Notes: a model not told the origin generated them from the letters alone. Counted from the first letter of the stretch, positions 9,144 through 18,353 are shown. The stretch is 64,000 nucleotides of DNA from Paracoccus stylophorae (GCF_028553765.1 NZ_CP067134.1:2957001-3021000); one strand, 5' to 3'. A program made the numbers and translations.

Positions 9144-10108
9144 CCTTGGCCGAGGGCGCGCCGCAGGTCCCGATCCTGACCGTCACGCTGAACCCGGCGC
9201 TGGATCTGTCCACCGCCGCCGACGAGGTGCGCCCGGATCTGAAGCTTCGCTGCGACAAGCCGGTGGTCGATCCGGGCGGCGGCGGCATCAATGTCAGTCG
9301 CGCGATCAAGGTGATGGGCGGACAATCCACGGCGATGGTCGCGCTTGGCGGCGCGACCGGCACGCGGATCGCCGACATGCTGAAGGCCGACGGGCTGCGG
9401 CTGGTGCGGCTGACCGCACCGGGCGAGACGCGCCAGTCGCTGGCCGTGACCGACCGGGCGACGGGCGGTCAGTATCGTTTCGTCATGCCCGGACCCGAAT
9501 GGCACAAGACGCATGTGGCCGACATGATGGCGGCGATCGCGGAAAGCGCCCGCGCGGGCGGGTGGGTGGTCGTGTCGGGATCGAACCCGCCGGGCGTCGC
9601 GCCGGGCTTCGAACAGATGCTGACCGTGCGGCTGAAGGACGGCCGCGCCAGATTGCTGGTCGATACGTCGGGCGACGCGCTGCGGGCGCTGGCCGGATCG
9701 TCGATCCCGGTCGATGTGCTGCGCATGGACAGCCACGAGGCCGAGGCTCTGGCGGGCCGCAAGCTGCCGCAGCGCGGCGACAGCGCCGGTTTTGCCGCCG
9801 GGCTGGTGCGTGACGGCGCGGCCCGGGCGGTGATCGTGGCGCGCGGCGCGGATGGATCGGTCATTGCCGGCCCGGACGGCGCCTGGCACGCCGCGATCCC
9901 GCCGGTGCCGGTGGTCAGCGCGGTGGGCGCGGGCGACAGTTTCGTGGCCGGGTTCGTTCTGGCCGTGGCGCGCGACTGGCCGGTGCAAGAGGCGCTGGCC
10001 TTGGGCGCGGCGGCGGCCTCGGCGGCGGTGATGACGCCAGCCACCGAATTGTGCCACGCGCATGACGTGACGCGCCTGTTCGCGGATCGGGTGGTGACGC
10101 GGCTGTGA
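9140..10108 (+). CDS. PfkB-family sugar kinase, probable phosphofructokinase
   Basis: A 322-residue ribokinase-fold kinase. The N-terminal LNPALDLSTAADEV and DPGGGGINVSRAI form the sugar site, GSNPPG sits mid-chain, and AVGAGDSFVAGF carries the catalytic aspartate and anion hole. The NPA(L/I)D start and the INVSRAIKVMG segment are typical of 1-phosphofructokinase, tagatose-6-phosphate kinase and E. coli PfkB-type 6-phosphofructokinase. No PTS or fructose genes are nearby, so the exact phosphosugar is uncertain. It starts at the ATG overlapping the zinc peptidase stop. Confidence 0.88.
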   Translation: MTLAEGAPQVPILTVTLNPALDLSTAADEVRPDLKLRCDKPVVDPGGGGINVSRAIKVMGGQSTAMVALGGATGTRIADMLKADGLRLVRLTAPGETRQSLAVTDRATGGQYRFVMPGPEWHKTHVADMMAAIAESARAGGWVVVSGSNPPGVAPGFEQMLTVRLKDGRARLLVDTSGDALRALAGSSIPVDVLRMDSHEAEALAGRKLPQRGDSAGFAAGLVRDGAARAVIVARGADGSVIAGPDGAWHAAIPPVPVVSAVGAGDSFVAGFVLAVARDWPVQEALALGAAAASAAVMTPATELCHAHDVTRLFADRVVTRL

Positions 10109-10165
10109 TGCCGCCGCGCACACCGTCCCAACGGCTTTGCCGCGATGCAGGCTGCGGAATCGGAA

Positions 10166-10187
10166 AGGCCGCCCCGAAAGGCGGCCT
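10166..10187. terminator. Hairpin between convergent pfkB-type gene and DUF6280 gene
   Basis: A perfect 8-bp stem AGGCCGCC/GGCGGCCT with loop CCGAAA lies between the two convergent genes. The T-run is only three bases, and only in the minus direction, so it is a weak intrinsic terminator at best. Confidence 0.5.
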
Positions 10188-10217
10188 GCAACGATCCATC
10201 CATCCTGCCGGCGCGAT

Positions 10218-10544
10218 CTAGGCCGCTTCGGCCTCTTCCGCCTCGGCGGCCATGCGGCGTTCGCTTTCCTCGCGCGACAGCGCGACCGAGGTGCGCACGC
10301 CCTTGGACACGAAATCCATCAGCCCTTTCACGACCCGTTCGTTCGGGTCGATGCCGGCGCAGCTCAGCACCTCGCGGCCGTCGCGGGACCGCGCCCACCG
10401 CGCGATCTGTTCGGGTCCGTTGCCATATTTCTTGTCGTCGGCGATGGCATCGTCCAGCGCAGCCAGCACAACCGCCGCAAACAGCTTGCGGGCGCGCTGT
10501 CCCTGTTCGAAATTGAAAGCCGAGCCATCCACAAAATCGCGCAT
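10218..10544 (-). CDS. Conserved hypothetical protein, DUF6280-like
   Basis: A 108-residue acidic, helical protein with no signal peptide and no catalytic motif. The segment LDDAIADDKKYGNGPEQIARWARSRDGREVLSCAGIDP is strongly conserved among Rhodobacteraceae proteins I recognise as DUF6280; function is unknown. The C terminus is a charged Glu/Ala tail. It is transcribed away from efp across a 361-base intergenic region. Confidence 0.75.
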   Translation of the reverse strand: MRDFVDGSAFNFEQGQRARKLFAAVVLAALDDAIADDKKYGNGPEQIARWARSRDGREVLSCAGIDPNERVVKGLMDFVSKGVRTSVALSREESERRMAAEAEEAEAA

Positions 10545-10688
10545 TTCATTCGTCCATGTTCTGGGTCCGCGTCAACCTGCGGACCATGCGGGGGGTTCCG
10601 GTCCACCCCGCGTCATTTACTTTTCCGTTTCTCTGACGGTACCGCCTGACATAGACCAGTTCGGCACCGATTCGATATTCCCTCAATC

Positions 10689-10703
10689 GCATGGCTGCCA
10701 TGC
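10689..10703. promoter_or_regulatory. Perfect palindrome, possible operator
   Basis: GCATGGC-T-GCCATGC, two perfect 7-base half-sites around one base, in the divergent region between DUF6280 and efp. No regulator is assigned. Confidence 0.35.
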
Positions 10704-10810
10704 ATAACCTGCAATTCGTGCAAAAATCAGATAAATCTTCCCTCGACCTAATTTTTTCTGCAACATCGCGCTGCAGTTCCCGTCTTGACAACGCGGCAAA
10801 TCCGTTCCGG

Positions 10811-10839
10811 TTGCCTTGCGGTCCAGCCAGCGATATAGG
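10811..10839 (+). promoter_or_regulatory. Candidate promoter of efp
   Basis: TTGCCT (10811-10816), a 17-base spacer and TATAGG (10834-10839), 66 bases before the efp start. It fits a housekeeping-sigma pattern; strength and start site are not shown by sequence alone. Confidence 0.35.
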
Positions 10840-10905
10840 GTCGCGACCGCGTCGTTCAACGCCCGGACGGCCCGAAATCCCGCAACATTCGCAAGAGTTC
10901 AACGC

Positions 10906-11469
10906 ATGCCCAAGATCAACGGCAACGAAATCCGCCCCGGCAACGTGCTGGAGCATGACAACGGTCTGTGGGCCGCGGTCAAGGTCAACCATGTCAAGCC
11001 CGGCAAGGGCGGGGCCTTTGCGCAGGTCGAACTGAAGAACCTGCGCGACGGCCGCAAGCTGAACGAGCGGTTCCGCAGCGAAGACAAGGTCGAACGCGTC
11101 CGGCTGGACCAGAAGGACCAGCAATTCCTGTATGAAAGCGACGGCAAGCTGGTCTTCATGGACAGCCAGACGTTCGAGCAGACCGAACTGGACGCCGATC
11201 TTCTGGGCGAACGCCGCCCGTTCCTGCAGGACGGCATGACCGCCACCATCGAATATTACGGTGACGAGGCGCTGTCGGTGTCGCTGCCGCAGAAGGTCAC
11301 CTGCAAGGTGGCCGAGACCGAACCTGTGGTGAAGGGCCAGACCGCCGCCAACAGCTACAAGCCCGCGATCCTCGACAACGGCGTGCGGATCATGATCCCG
11401 CCCTTCGTGGGCGAGGGCGAGAATATCGTCGTCAACACCGAGATGTTCGAATACAGCGAACGCGCCTGA
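10906..11469 (+). CDS. efp: Translation elongation factor P
   Basis: A 187-residue ribosome factor that rescues stalling at polyproline stretches. It has the three beta-barrel layout with the loop [10 protein letters not shown], in which Lys34 aligns with the lysine that is beta-lysylated in E. coli EF-P. Whether this organism modifies it cannot be seen, since no epmA or epmB is in the window. The C-terminal barrel includes [20 protein letters not shown], as usual. [14 protein letters not shown] is the normal family start. It is convergent with dinB. Confidence 0.97.
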   Translation: MPKINGNEIRPGNVLEHDNGLWAAVKVNHVKPGKGGAFAQVELKNLRDGRKLNERFRSEDKVERVRLDQKDQQFLYESDGKLVFMDSQTFEQTELDADLLGERRPFLQDGMTATIEYYGDEALSVSLPQKVTCKVAETEPVVKGQTAANSYKPAILDNGVRIMIPPFVGEGENIVVNTEMFEYSERA

Positions 11470-11489
11470 GGGCAGCCTGCGACCGCATC

Positions 11490-12593
11490 TCAGGCAAACA
11501 GGTCCAGCTGCGCCGGATCGCCGCCGTCGCGCCCGAAGCCTGACAGCGTGATCCCCAACAGCCGCGCCCCGCGCGGGTCGGGCATGACGGCGGCGATCAG
11601 GTCGCGGGCGATGTCCAGCATCTCGGCCTCGGTTTCGACCGCGCGCGGCAGGGTCCGCGCGCGCGTCACCTGACGGAAATCGGCGAATTTCACCTTCAGC
11701 GTCACCGTCCGTCCGCGCAATTCGTGGCGGCTGGCGTGGCGCCAGACCTTGGACGCCAGCGGCGCCAGCGCCGCGTCGCATTCGGGCAGCGTCATCAGAT
11801 CGGTGTGATAGGTGCTTTCGGCGCCGACCGACTTGCGCACGCGGTCGGGCCGCACCTGCCGGTGGTCGATCCCGCGCGCGATGTTCCAGTAATAGCGTCC
11901 CGACTTGCCGAACCGCCGGGTCAGGAACGCCAGATCCTGCGCCCGCAGATCGGCCCCGGTGCGAATCCCCATGGCGTCCATCTTGCGTGCGGTGGCCGGT
12001 CCGATGCCGTGGAACCGGCCGACCGGCAGGTCCAGCACGAAATCAGGGCCCCGTTCGGGCGTGATCACGCACAGCCCGTCGGGCTTGTTCCGGTCCGAGG
12101 CCAGCTTGGCCAGAAACTTGTTATAGCTGACGCCGGCGCTGGCTGTCAGCCCGGTCGCCTCGCGGATGCGGGCGCGGATCTCGCGCGCCACCTGCGTCGC
12201 GGTCTGGCCGGGCCACAGATGGTCGGTGACGTCCAGATAGGCCTCGTCCAGCGACAGCGGTTCGACCAGCGGCGTGTGATCGGCGAAGATGTCGCGGATC
12301 TGGGCGCTGACGGCGCGATAGACGTCAAAGCGCGGCTTGACGAAGATCAGGTCGGGGCATTGGCGCCGCGCCGTGACCGACGGCATGGCCGAGCGCACCC
12401 CGAACACCCGCGCCTCGTAACTGGCCGCCGCGACCACCCCGCGCATCGATCCGCCGCCGACCGCGACCGGCTTGCCGCGCAGGTCGGGATTGTCGCGCTG
12501 CTCGACCGAGGCATAAAACGCATCCATGTCGATATGGATGATCCGGCGCAGCACCGGCTGCGCGGCGGGGGCCATGTCGGCCCCGCCGGTCAT
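11490..12593 (-). CDS. dinB: DNA polymerase IV (Y family)
   Basis: A 367-residue error-prone translesion polymerase. The palm motif HIDMDAFYASVEQRDNP starts near residue 19, the second acidic centre is SLDEAYLDVT, and the fingers/thumb segments YNKFLAKLASDRNKP and the GIGPATARKM helix-hairpin-helix follow. The short C-terminal tail ends GGDPAQLDLFA, which resembles a beta-clamp binding peptide (QLDLF). The start overlaps the stop of ygfZ by four bases, making it the last gene of an exporter-ygfZ-dinB operon. A second possible start is the internal Met at residue 7. Confidence 0.96.
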   Translation of the reverse strand: MTGGADMAPAAQPVLRRIIHIDMDAFYASVEQRDNPDLRGKPVAVGGGSMRGVVAAASYEARVFGVRSAMPSVTARRQCPDLIFVKPRFDVYRAVSAQIRDIFADHTPLVEPLSLDEAYLDVTDHLWPGQTATQVAREIRARIREATGLTASAGVSYNKFLAKLASDRNKPDGLCVITPERGPDFVLDLPVGRFHGIGPATARKMDAMGIRTGADLRAQDLAFLTRRFGKSGRYYWNIARGIDHRQVRPDRVRKSVGAESTYHTDLMTLPECDAALAPLASKVWRHASRHELRGRTVTLKVKFADFRQVTRARTLPRAVETEAEMLDIARDLIAAVMPDPRGARLLGITLSGFGRDGGDPAQLDLFA

Positions 12594-13309
12594 TCCGGGA
12601 ACAGGCGGGCCTCGCCGGCCTCCATCCCGTCTGCCAGCCGGTCAAAACGGACATGGGCGATGCCGCGACCGCCGGACTGTGTGTAAAGCGTGCCGACCGC
12701 CCGGCCATCGGCGGTGATGGGCGTGCCCACCGGCGCCTCGCCCTCGACCCGCAGCGTGGTCAGCCCCTTGCGCAGTTCGGCCTTGTGCTTCATCCGCGCC
12801 GTGACCTCTTGCCCGACATAACAGCCCTTGTGGAAATCGACGCCGTGCAGACGCTCGAACCCGGCTTCCAGGATGAAGGTCTCGTTCGGGATCAGCTCGA
12901 CCAGGGTCTTGGGGATGCAATGGGCCACGCGGATCGCGTCCCAGTCGGTGCCGTCATCGCCCTCGGCCCCGTAATGTCGCCAGCCCAGGGCCGGATGGCG
13001 CGGGTCCTGGATCGCCCCTTCGGGCGCCTCGCCTGTGCCGCGCGCCACGGTCATGTCGACCGGCTGCAATTCGACCTTGGAACGCAGCTTGTACATCGAC
13101 AGCCGCTTAACCAGGTCGTCGGCCAGACCCGCATCGACATCCAGCAACAGCGCCTCGCCCTTCGGCACGATCAGGAAATCGGCCAGATACTTGCCCTGCG
13201 GCGTCAGCATCGCGGCCCAGCACGGCGCGCGGGTGACATCGTTGGTGACAAGCCCTTGCAGGAAGTCCACGCGATCCTGACCGGTGACACGGATGATCTG
13301 ACGGGTCAT
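12590..13309 (-). CDS. ygfZ: YgfZ/GcvT-like folate-binding protein, Fe-S cluster maintenance
   Basis: A 239-residue aminomethyltransferase-fold protein. The defining motif KGCYVGQEVTARMKHK is near residue 165; in the E. coli protein its cysteine is needed for repair of some Fe-S enzymes in a tetrahydrofolate-dependent way. FLQGLVTNDV at the N terminus is also typical. It lies between the exporter and dinB, overlapping both by four bases. Confidence 0.93.
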   Translation of the reverse strand: MTRQIIRVTGQDRVDFLQGLVTNDVTRAPCWAAMLTPQGKYLADFLIVPKGEALLLDVDAGLADDLVKRLSMYKLRSKVELQPVDMTVARGTGEAPEGAIQDPRHPALGWRHYGAEGDDGTDWDAIRVAHCIPKTLVELIPNETFILEAGFERLHGVDFHKGCYVGQEVTARMKHKAELRKGLTTLRVEGEAPVGTPITADGRAVGTLYTQSGGRGIAHVRFDRLADGMEAGEARLFPE

Positions 13310-15048
13310 GGTATTTCTCCGAATTGCAATGCCACAAGGCGGGCATAGGCGCCGCCTTCGGCCATCAACTGGTCATGGCTGCCCTGTTCCACAACCCTGC
13401 CGCCCTCGATCACGACGATCCGGTCGGCGTTGCGGATCGTGGACAGGCGATGCGCGATCACCAGCGTGGTGCGCCCCTGGGACAGCCGGTCCAGCGCGTC
13501 CTGCACCATCCGTTCGCTGGCGGTGTCCAGCGCGCTGGTCGCCTCGTCCAGCAGCAGCACCGGCGCATCGCGCAGCACGGCGCGGGCAATCGCCACGCGC
13601 TGACGCTGGCCGCCCGACAGCGATGATCCGCGCGGCCCGGCGGCGCTGTCCAGACCGCGCGTGGTGCCGGACAGGAAGTCGCTGACATGGGCCGCGTCCA
13701 GCGCCCGGTCCAGCGCCTCGGCGTCCGCACAAGGGCGTCCCATCAGGATATTGTCGCGCAGGCTTTCATCGAACAGCGCCGGTTCCTGCGACACGGTGGA
13801 AAACTGGTCGCGCAGCGTCGCCAGGTCGTACTCCGACACCGGCACGCCGCCCAGCAGGACCTGCCCGCGATCCGGGTCCACCATCCGCGTCAGCAGGTTG
13901 AACACCGTCGATTTGCCCGCCCCGGACGGTCCGACCAGCGCGGTCGTCCGCCCGGCCTCGGCGGTGAAATCCAGCCCGCGCAGAACCGGCTGCCCGTCAT
14001 AGGACAGCCAGACATCGCGCAGCGCCACGGTGGTGTCGGGCGGCGGCGCGGTGCGCGGCCCCGACCGGATCGTGGGGACGGTGTCGAACACCTCATAGAT
14101 GCGCTCCAGGCTGGCCGCGGCGGTCTGCCAGCTGCCGGCCAGCCCGCCCAGACGGCGCATCGGCTGAAACGCCAGCGCCAGCGCGGTGAAGAACGACATG
14201 AAATCGCCCACGCTGCGCTCTCCGGCCATCACGTCCTTGCCGCCAAGCGCCAGCACGGCGACAAAGCCGATGCCGGTGACGATGTCGGTCAGCGCCGGCA
14301 TCACGCTGGCGATGGCGGCCACCTTGACCTCGGCCTGCCTTATGCGGGCGACGATGGCGGCGTAACGGGCGGTCTGATCGGCCTCGGCCCGGTTCAGGCG
14401 GATCGAGGCGATGCCGTGCAGCACCTCGTCCAGCCGCGTGGCCCGGGCGCTGGCATTGATGCGGTTCTGGCGCACCTTGCGCCTTACATAACGCTGCACC
14501 AGCGCCGCCGGCGCGATCAGCAGCGGCGCGCCGATCATCGCGCCCAGCGTCCACAGCGGATCGACCGTCAACGCGACGCCGAACAGCATCACCAGCGAGA
14601 TCGCATCCCGCGTGGCCCCGGTCAGCAGCGTGGCCCAGACGCCCTGCACCGCCATCGTGTCGCCCTGGATGCGTTCGATCACCGCGCCGGGCGGGTTCTC
14701 GCGAAAGAACCGCCCGTCCAGCGTCAGGATATGGGCCAGCAGATCGGTCTGCATCCGCGTCGAGATGCCAAGCGAGATCCGCGTCAGCAGCGACCGGCTG
14801 GACACCAGCGTGACGGCGCGCAGCAGGAAGATGCCAAAGATCGCGCCGCCCACCCACCAGATCGCGCCGCTCTGCTTGCCCACGAAGACCAGATCGAACA
14901 GCGGCTTCAGCATCCACGAGATCAGCGCCAGCGTCGATCCCTCCAGCGTCATCAGCAAGAAGGCCAGCGCCATCGCCGCGCGGTGCGGGCGCAGATAATC
15001 TGCCCACAGCCTGCGAAACAGGTCGGATGAGGGAAGGGTCGGATTCAC
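13306..15048 (-). CDS. ABC exporter, fused permease-ATPase (MsbA-like)
   Basis: A 580-residue half-transporter. It has six membrane segments in the first 300 residues and a nucleotide-binding domain with Walker A GPSGAGKST, signature LSGGQRQRVAIARAVL and Walker B VLLLDEATSALD, then the H-loop IAHRLST. The layout is that of MsbA/LmrA-type exporters of lipids or drugs; lipid A export is possible but unproven. A GTG start at 15048 is chosen because AGGAGG lies 11 bases upstream and the frame further up has no transporter similarity and overlaps the divergent aminotransferase. It heads the operon with ygfZ and dinB. Confidence 0.9.
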   Translation of the reverse strand: MNPTLPSSDLFRRLWADYLRPHRAAMALAFLLMTLEGSTLALISWMLKPLFDLVFVGKQSGAIWWVGGAIFGIFLLRAVTLVSSRSLLTRISLGISTRMQTDLLAHILTLDGRFFRENPPGAVIERIQGDTMAVQGVWATLLTGATRDAISLVMLFGVALTVDPLWTLGAMIGAPLLIAPAALVQRYVRRKVRQNRINASARATRLDEVLHGIASIRLNRAEADQTARYAAIVARIRQAEVKVAAIASVMPALTDIVTGIGFVAVLALGGKDVMAGERSVGDFMSFFTALALAFQPMRRLGGLAGSWQTAAASLERIYEVFDTVPTIRSGPRTAPPPDTTVALRDVWLSYDGQPVLRGLDFTAEAGRTTALVGPSGAGKSTVFNLLTRMVDPDRGQVLLGGVPVSEYDLATLRDQFSTVSQEPALFDESLRDNILMGRPCADAEALDRALDAAHVSDFLSGTTRGLDSAAGPRGSSLSGGQRQRVAIARAVLRDAPVLLLDEATSALDTASERMVQDALDRLSQGRTTLVIAHRLSTIRNADRIVVIEGGRVVEQGSHDQLMAEGGAYARLVALQFGEIP

Positions 15049-15186
15049 GGGCGCGACAGCCTCCTGATGACGGCATGGCCTATCGGGCCAGCCATATCCC
15101 GCCGCCCCCGCCCGGACAAGGCGCAGCCCGGCCGGCCGGTCCCGCTGACCCGCCTCGGCATGCGCGCCCCGCCCCTCGCCCTCTTT

Positions 15187-15240
15187 CCAAATACCTCGGG
15201 GGGAGTCGCGGACGCGACGGGGGGCAGCGCCCCCCTGCCC
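15187..15240. repeat. REP-like double-hairpin element
   Basis: The stretch CCAAATACCTCGGGGGG is followed by two short hairpins, GTCGC-GGAC-GCGAC (15205-15218) and GGGGGG-CAGCG-CCCCCC (15219-15235). I recall this C/G-rich motif as a frequent intergenic repeat in Rhodobacteraceae genomes. Only one copy is seen in this window, so the repeat status rests on memory of the family, not on the sequence here. Confidence 0.5.
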
Positions 15241-15324
15241 GGCCGCCGCAGGCATCGCGGCCGGACGTTGACGCCGCCCGCGCCCGCGCCTACCGATCCC
15301 GCAGATCGTGAAGGATTTTCGGAC

Positions 15325-16503
15325 ATGAGTCTTGCCGCAGGCCATCCGGCCATCGCCATTCCCGGCCCCTCGCCCCTGCCCGCCCGCGTGATGCGCGCAG
15401 CCCATCGCGCCGCGCCCGACATCTATGGCGCGGAACTGGCCGATCTGAACCTGCATGTCATGGCGCAGCTGAAACGTCTGGCCGGCACGACCGGCCATCT
15501 CGCCCCCTATATCGGCAACGGTCACGCCGGGTGGGAGGCGGCTGCCGCCAACCTGTTTTCGCCCGGCGACCGGGCACTGGTGCTGATCTCGGGCCATTTC
15601 GGCAGGTCCTGGGCCAGCCAGATCGAGGCGATGGGAGTCGCGGTCGAGCGGATGGATTTCGGCAACGCGCCGGCCGATCCCGCCCGGCTGGCCGCGCGGC
15701 TGGCAGCGGACGACGCGGCAGAGGTACATGCGGTGCTGATCTGCCAGACCGACACCGCCAGCGGGGCGATGGCCGATATTCCGGCGATCCGCGCGGCGAT
15801 GGGCGATCACCCGGCGCTGCTGGTCGTGGATGCCATCGCCTCGCTTGGCTGTGCGCCGATGCTGATGGACGACTGGGGCGTCGATGTGCTGATCTCGGCC
15901 AGCCAGAAGGGGCTGATGTGCCCGCCCGGCACCGCCTTCGTGTGGTTTTCCGACCGCGCCTCGGCGCGGGGGACGCGCGGGCTGACGACGCCCTATTGGG
16001 ACTGGCACATGCGCGCCGGCGCCGGCCGCGACAGCCTGTGGCGGTTCTGGGGCGGCACCCCGCCGGTGCAGCAGATCTTCGCGCTGGACGAGGCGCTGCG
16101 GATGCTGCTGGACGAGGAAGGTCTGGGCGCGGTCTGGGCGCGTCACGCGGCGCTGGCCCGCAGCGTCTGGGCCGCGGTCGATGCGTGGGGCGCGGGCAAT
16201 CCGGGGATTCGCCTTACCATTGCCGATCCGTCGGCGCGGGCGGCGTCGGTCACGGCGGTGACGCTGCCCGGTGCGGATGCGCTGCGCGAATGGGTCAGCC
16301 GTCAATGCGGCGTCACCCTGGGCATCGGGCTGGGGGCCGAAAACCCGGCGGGCGCGCTGCGCATCGCCCATATGGGCCATTGCAACGCGGCGATGATGCT
16401 GGGCGTTCTGGGCGCGATGCAGGCCGGCATGATCGCCCTGGGGATCGACCACGGCGCGGGTGGGCTGGACGCCGCCGCGCGGGTCTTGGCCGAACCCGCC
16501 TGA
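15325..16503 (+). CDS. Class V aminotransferase (PLP), alanine/serine-glyoxylate type
   Basis: A 392-residue fold-type I PLP enzyme. SASQKGLMCPPGTAF carries the Schiff-base lysine near residue 196, preceded by VVDAIASLGCAPMLMDDWGVDV with the cofactor-binding aspartate. HMGHCNAAMMLGVLGAM at the C terminus is typical of alanine-glyoxylate, serine-glyoxylate and pyridoxamine-pyruvate aminotransferases. The exact donor/acceptor pair is not readable. The start is supported by AAGGA about ten bases upstream; the longer frame runs through the repeat element and is not coding. Confidence 0.87.
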   Translation: MSLAAGHPAIAIPGPSPLPARVMRAAHRAAPDIYGAELADLNLHVMAQLKRLAGTTGHLAPYIGNGHAGWEAAAANLFSPGDRALVLISGHFGRSWASQIEAMGVAVERMDFGNAPADPARLAARLAADDAAEVHAVLICQTDTASGAMADIPAIRAAMGDHPALLVVDAIASLGCAPMLMDDWGVDVLISASQKGLMCPPGTAFVWFSDRASARGTRGLTTPYWDWHMRAGAGRDSLWRFWGGTPPVQQIFALDEALRMLLDEEGLGAVWARHAALARSVWAAVDAWGAGNPGIRLTIADPSARAASVTAVTLPGADALREWVSRQCGVTLGIGLGAENPAGALRIAHMGHCNAAMMLGVLGAMQAGMIALGIDHGAGGLDAAARVLAEPA

Positions 16504-16521
16504 CATTCAGAAGGCCGAGCC

Positions 16522-17091
16522 TCAGTCGTCGCCGGGCAGCCGCGCCATCGTCACGATGCTGTCGCCATAGCGGCGCTGATCCAGCGGCACCAGCGGCGCG
16601 GGCAGCAGGGGCGGGCGCGATTCCTCCCACACCACCACGGCGCCGGGGGCGATCCAGCCCCCGTCCAGCGCCGAGGCGAGGGCAAATTCGCCCAACCCCT
16701 TGCCATAAGGCGGGTCGAGAAAGACCAGATCATAGGCAGGACCGCGATTGACGCCCAGCCTTGTGGCGTCGCGTCGCCACAGATCGGTCACGCCCATCGC
16801 CCGCGCCCGTTCGATATTGGCCCGGATCAGCGCCCGCGCCGTCGCGCCGTCATCGACGAACGTGACCCGCGACGCGCCGCGCGACAGCGCCTCGATCCCC
16901 AGGGCACCGGTGCCCGCGAACAGATCCAGCACCCGCGCGCCCGGCACCGGATTGCCGTGTTGGCCATTGATCAGCAGGTTGAAGATCGCCTCGCGCACCC
17001 TGTCGCCGGTGGGGCGCAGATGGGCGGCGCTGTCGCCCTGACCCATATCGGCCAGTTTCAGGCCGCGCAGGCTGCCGCCGACGATCCTCAT
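16522..17091 (-). CDS. rsmD: 16S rRNA (guanine966-N2)-methyltransferase RsmD
   Basis: A 189-residue SAM-dependent enzyme that methylates G966 in helix 31 of 16S rRNA. It begins MRIVGGSLRGLKL, the normal RsmD start, so the ATG at 17091 is preferred over one six codons upstream. The SAM site is VLDLFAGTGALGIEALSRGA and the catalytic motif is DPPYGKG. It lies 22 bases downstream of the reductase gene on the same strand. Confidence 0.93.
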   Translation of the reverse strand: MRIVGGSLRGLKLADMGQGDSAAHLRPTGDRVREAIFNLLINGQHGNPVPGARVLDLFAGTGALGIEALSRGASRVTFVDDGATARALIRANIERARAMGVTDLWRRDATRLGVNRGPAYDLVFLDPPYGKGLGEFALASALDGGWIAPGAVVVWEESRPPLLPAPLVPLDQRRYGDSIVTMARLPGDD

Positions 17092-17113
17092 GCGCCCTGC
17101 CGTCCGCAACCGC

Positions 17114-18313
17114 TCACATCAGCGCCTTGAGGTCGGGCACCGTCGGGATCGCCGCCGGATCGGGCGAGCGGCCGGAGTCGATCAGCCGCTTGCCGATCAT
17201 GTAGGCGCGGGCGTCGTTCAGCGCATCGACCGCGATCAGCCGGCCATTGCGGAAATACCACACCGATCCGCCGTGCTGGCCGTCTCCCGGTCGCGTCACA
17301 ATCCGGTCATAACCCGCGCCAAGACCTGCGATCTGAAGTTTCGCATCGAACTGGTCCGACCAGAACCACGGTTTCGCATCATGGACACGGTCGGCGCCAA
17401 GGATGTTGTCGGCCACCGTCTCGGCCATGTCGATGGCACCGCCCACGCTTTCCAGACGGATGCGTTCGCCCTGCCAGGGAAAGCTGGCGCAGTCGCCCGC
17501 CGTCCAGATCGCCGGGTCCGAGGTGCGGCCCCGGTCATCGGCGGCGATGCCGTTGTCGATGGCAAGCCCTGCGGCGTGGGCCAGCGCGGTTTCGGGCGCC
17601 ACGCCGATGCCGGTGACGATCAGGTCGGCCTGCAACTCGCGCCCGTCGGCCAGCGCGACGCCGGTGGCGTGGCTGTCGCCCATGATGCGCTCGATGCTGA
17701 CGGCCTCCATGATCTCGACCCCGTGGGCAAGATGCAGGGCGCGGATCATGTCGGCGGTCTGGGGTGCGGCGACGCGGCCCAGGATGCGCGGGGCGGATTC
17801 GATCAGCGTGACGGTCAGCCCCAGCTTGCGCGCCACCGCCGCCGCCTCAAGCCCGATATAGCCGCCGCCGATCACGATCAGCCGCCGTCCGGGCAGCATC
17901 TGCGCGGCCAGCGCGTCCACATCGGCCAGCGTGCGCACCACATGCACGCCCGGCAGATCGCCGCCCATCGCCGCCGGCAGGCGGCGCGGATGCGCGCCGA
18001 GGGTCAGCGCCAGCGCATCGTATTCCAGGCTGCCGCGATCGGTGGCGACCAGCCGGGACGCCGTGTCGATGGCGGTTGCCGTCTCGCCCAGGCGCAACTC
18101 GATCCGCTGATCGGGCCACCAGTCGTCGGCGCGCAGCAGCAGCCGGTCCAGCCCCATCTGACCCAGAAGATAGGATTTCGACAAGGGCGGGCGCTGATAC
18201 GGGGCGACCGGTTCCGCGCCGACCACCGTCAGCGGACCGTCATGGCCGCCGGCGCGCAGCCTTGCCGCCATCGAGGCCGCCGCCTGCCCTGCCCCAAGGA
18301 TCACGATACGCAT
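17114..18313 (-). CDS. FAD-dependent NAD(P)H:ferredoxin reductase-like oxidoreductase
   Basis: A 399-residue flavoprotein of the rhodocoxin/putidaredoxin-reductase type. The FAD site is VILGAGQAAASMAARL at the N terminus, the NAD(P)H site is VIGGGYIGLEAAAVARKLG near residue 145, and the second FAD contact IWTAGDCASF is near residue 265. A reductase C-terminal domain follows (WFWSDQFDAKLQIAG). Such enzymes pass electrons to a 2Fe-2S ferredoxin for a monooxygenase, but neither partner is in the window. Confidence 0.88.
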   Translation of the reverse strand: MRIVILGAGQAAASMAARLRAGGHDGPLTVVGAEPVAPYQRPPLSKSYLLGQMGLDRLLLRADDWWPDQRIELRLGETATAIDTASRLVATDRGSLEYDALALTLGAHPRRLPAAMGGDLPGVHVVRTLADVDALAAQMLPGRRLIVIGGGYIGLEAAAVARKLGLTVTLIESAPRILGRVAAPQTADMIRALHLAHGVEIMEAVSIERIMGDSHATGVALADGRELQADLIVTGIGVAPETALAHAAGLAIDNGIAADDRGRTSDPAIWTAGDCASFPWQGERIRLESVGGAIDMAETVADNILGADRVHDAKPWFWSDQFDAKLQIAGLGAGYDRIVTRPGDGQHGGSVWYFRNGRLIAVDALNDARAYMIGKRLIDSGRSPDPAAIPTVPDLKALM

Positions 18314-18353
18314 GCTTGTCTTACCGCCGCTGGCCTGTCTTCGGCGCGCAGCC

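Larger units (their letters stand above)
10545..10905. other. Intergenic region between the DUF6280 gene and efp
   Basis: No supported gene in these 361 bases. It is visibly richer in A/T than its surroundings from about 10610 to 10780 and must hold the divergent promoters of both flanking genes. It contains a perfect 15-base palindrome at 10689-10703 and a promoter-like pair at 10811-10839. Confidence 0.6.
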
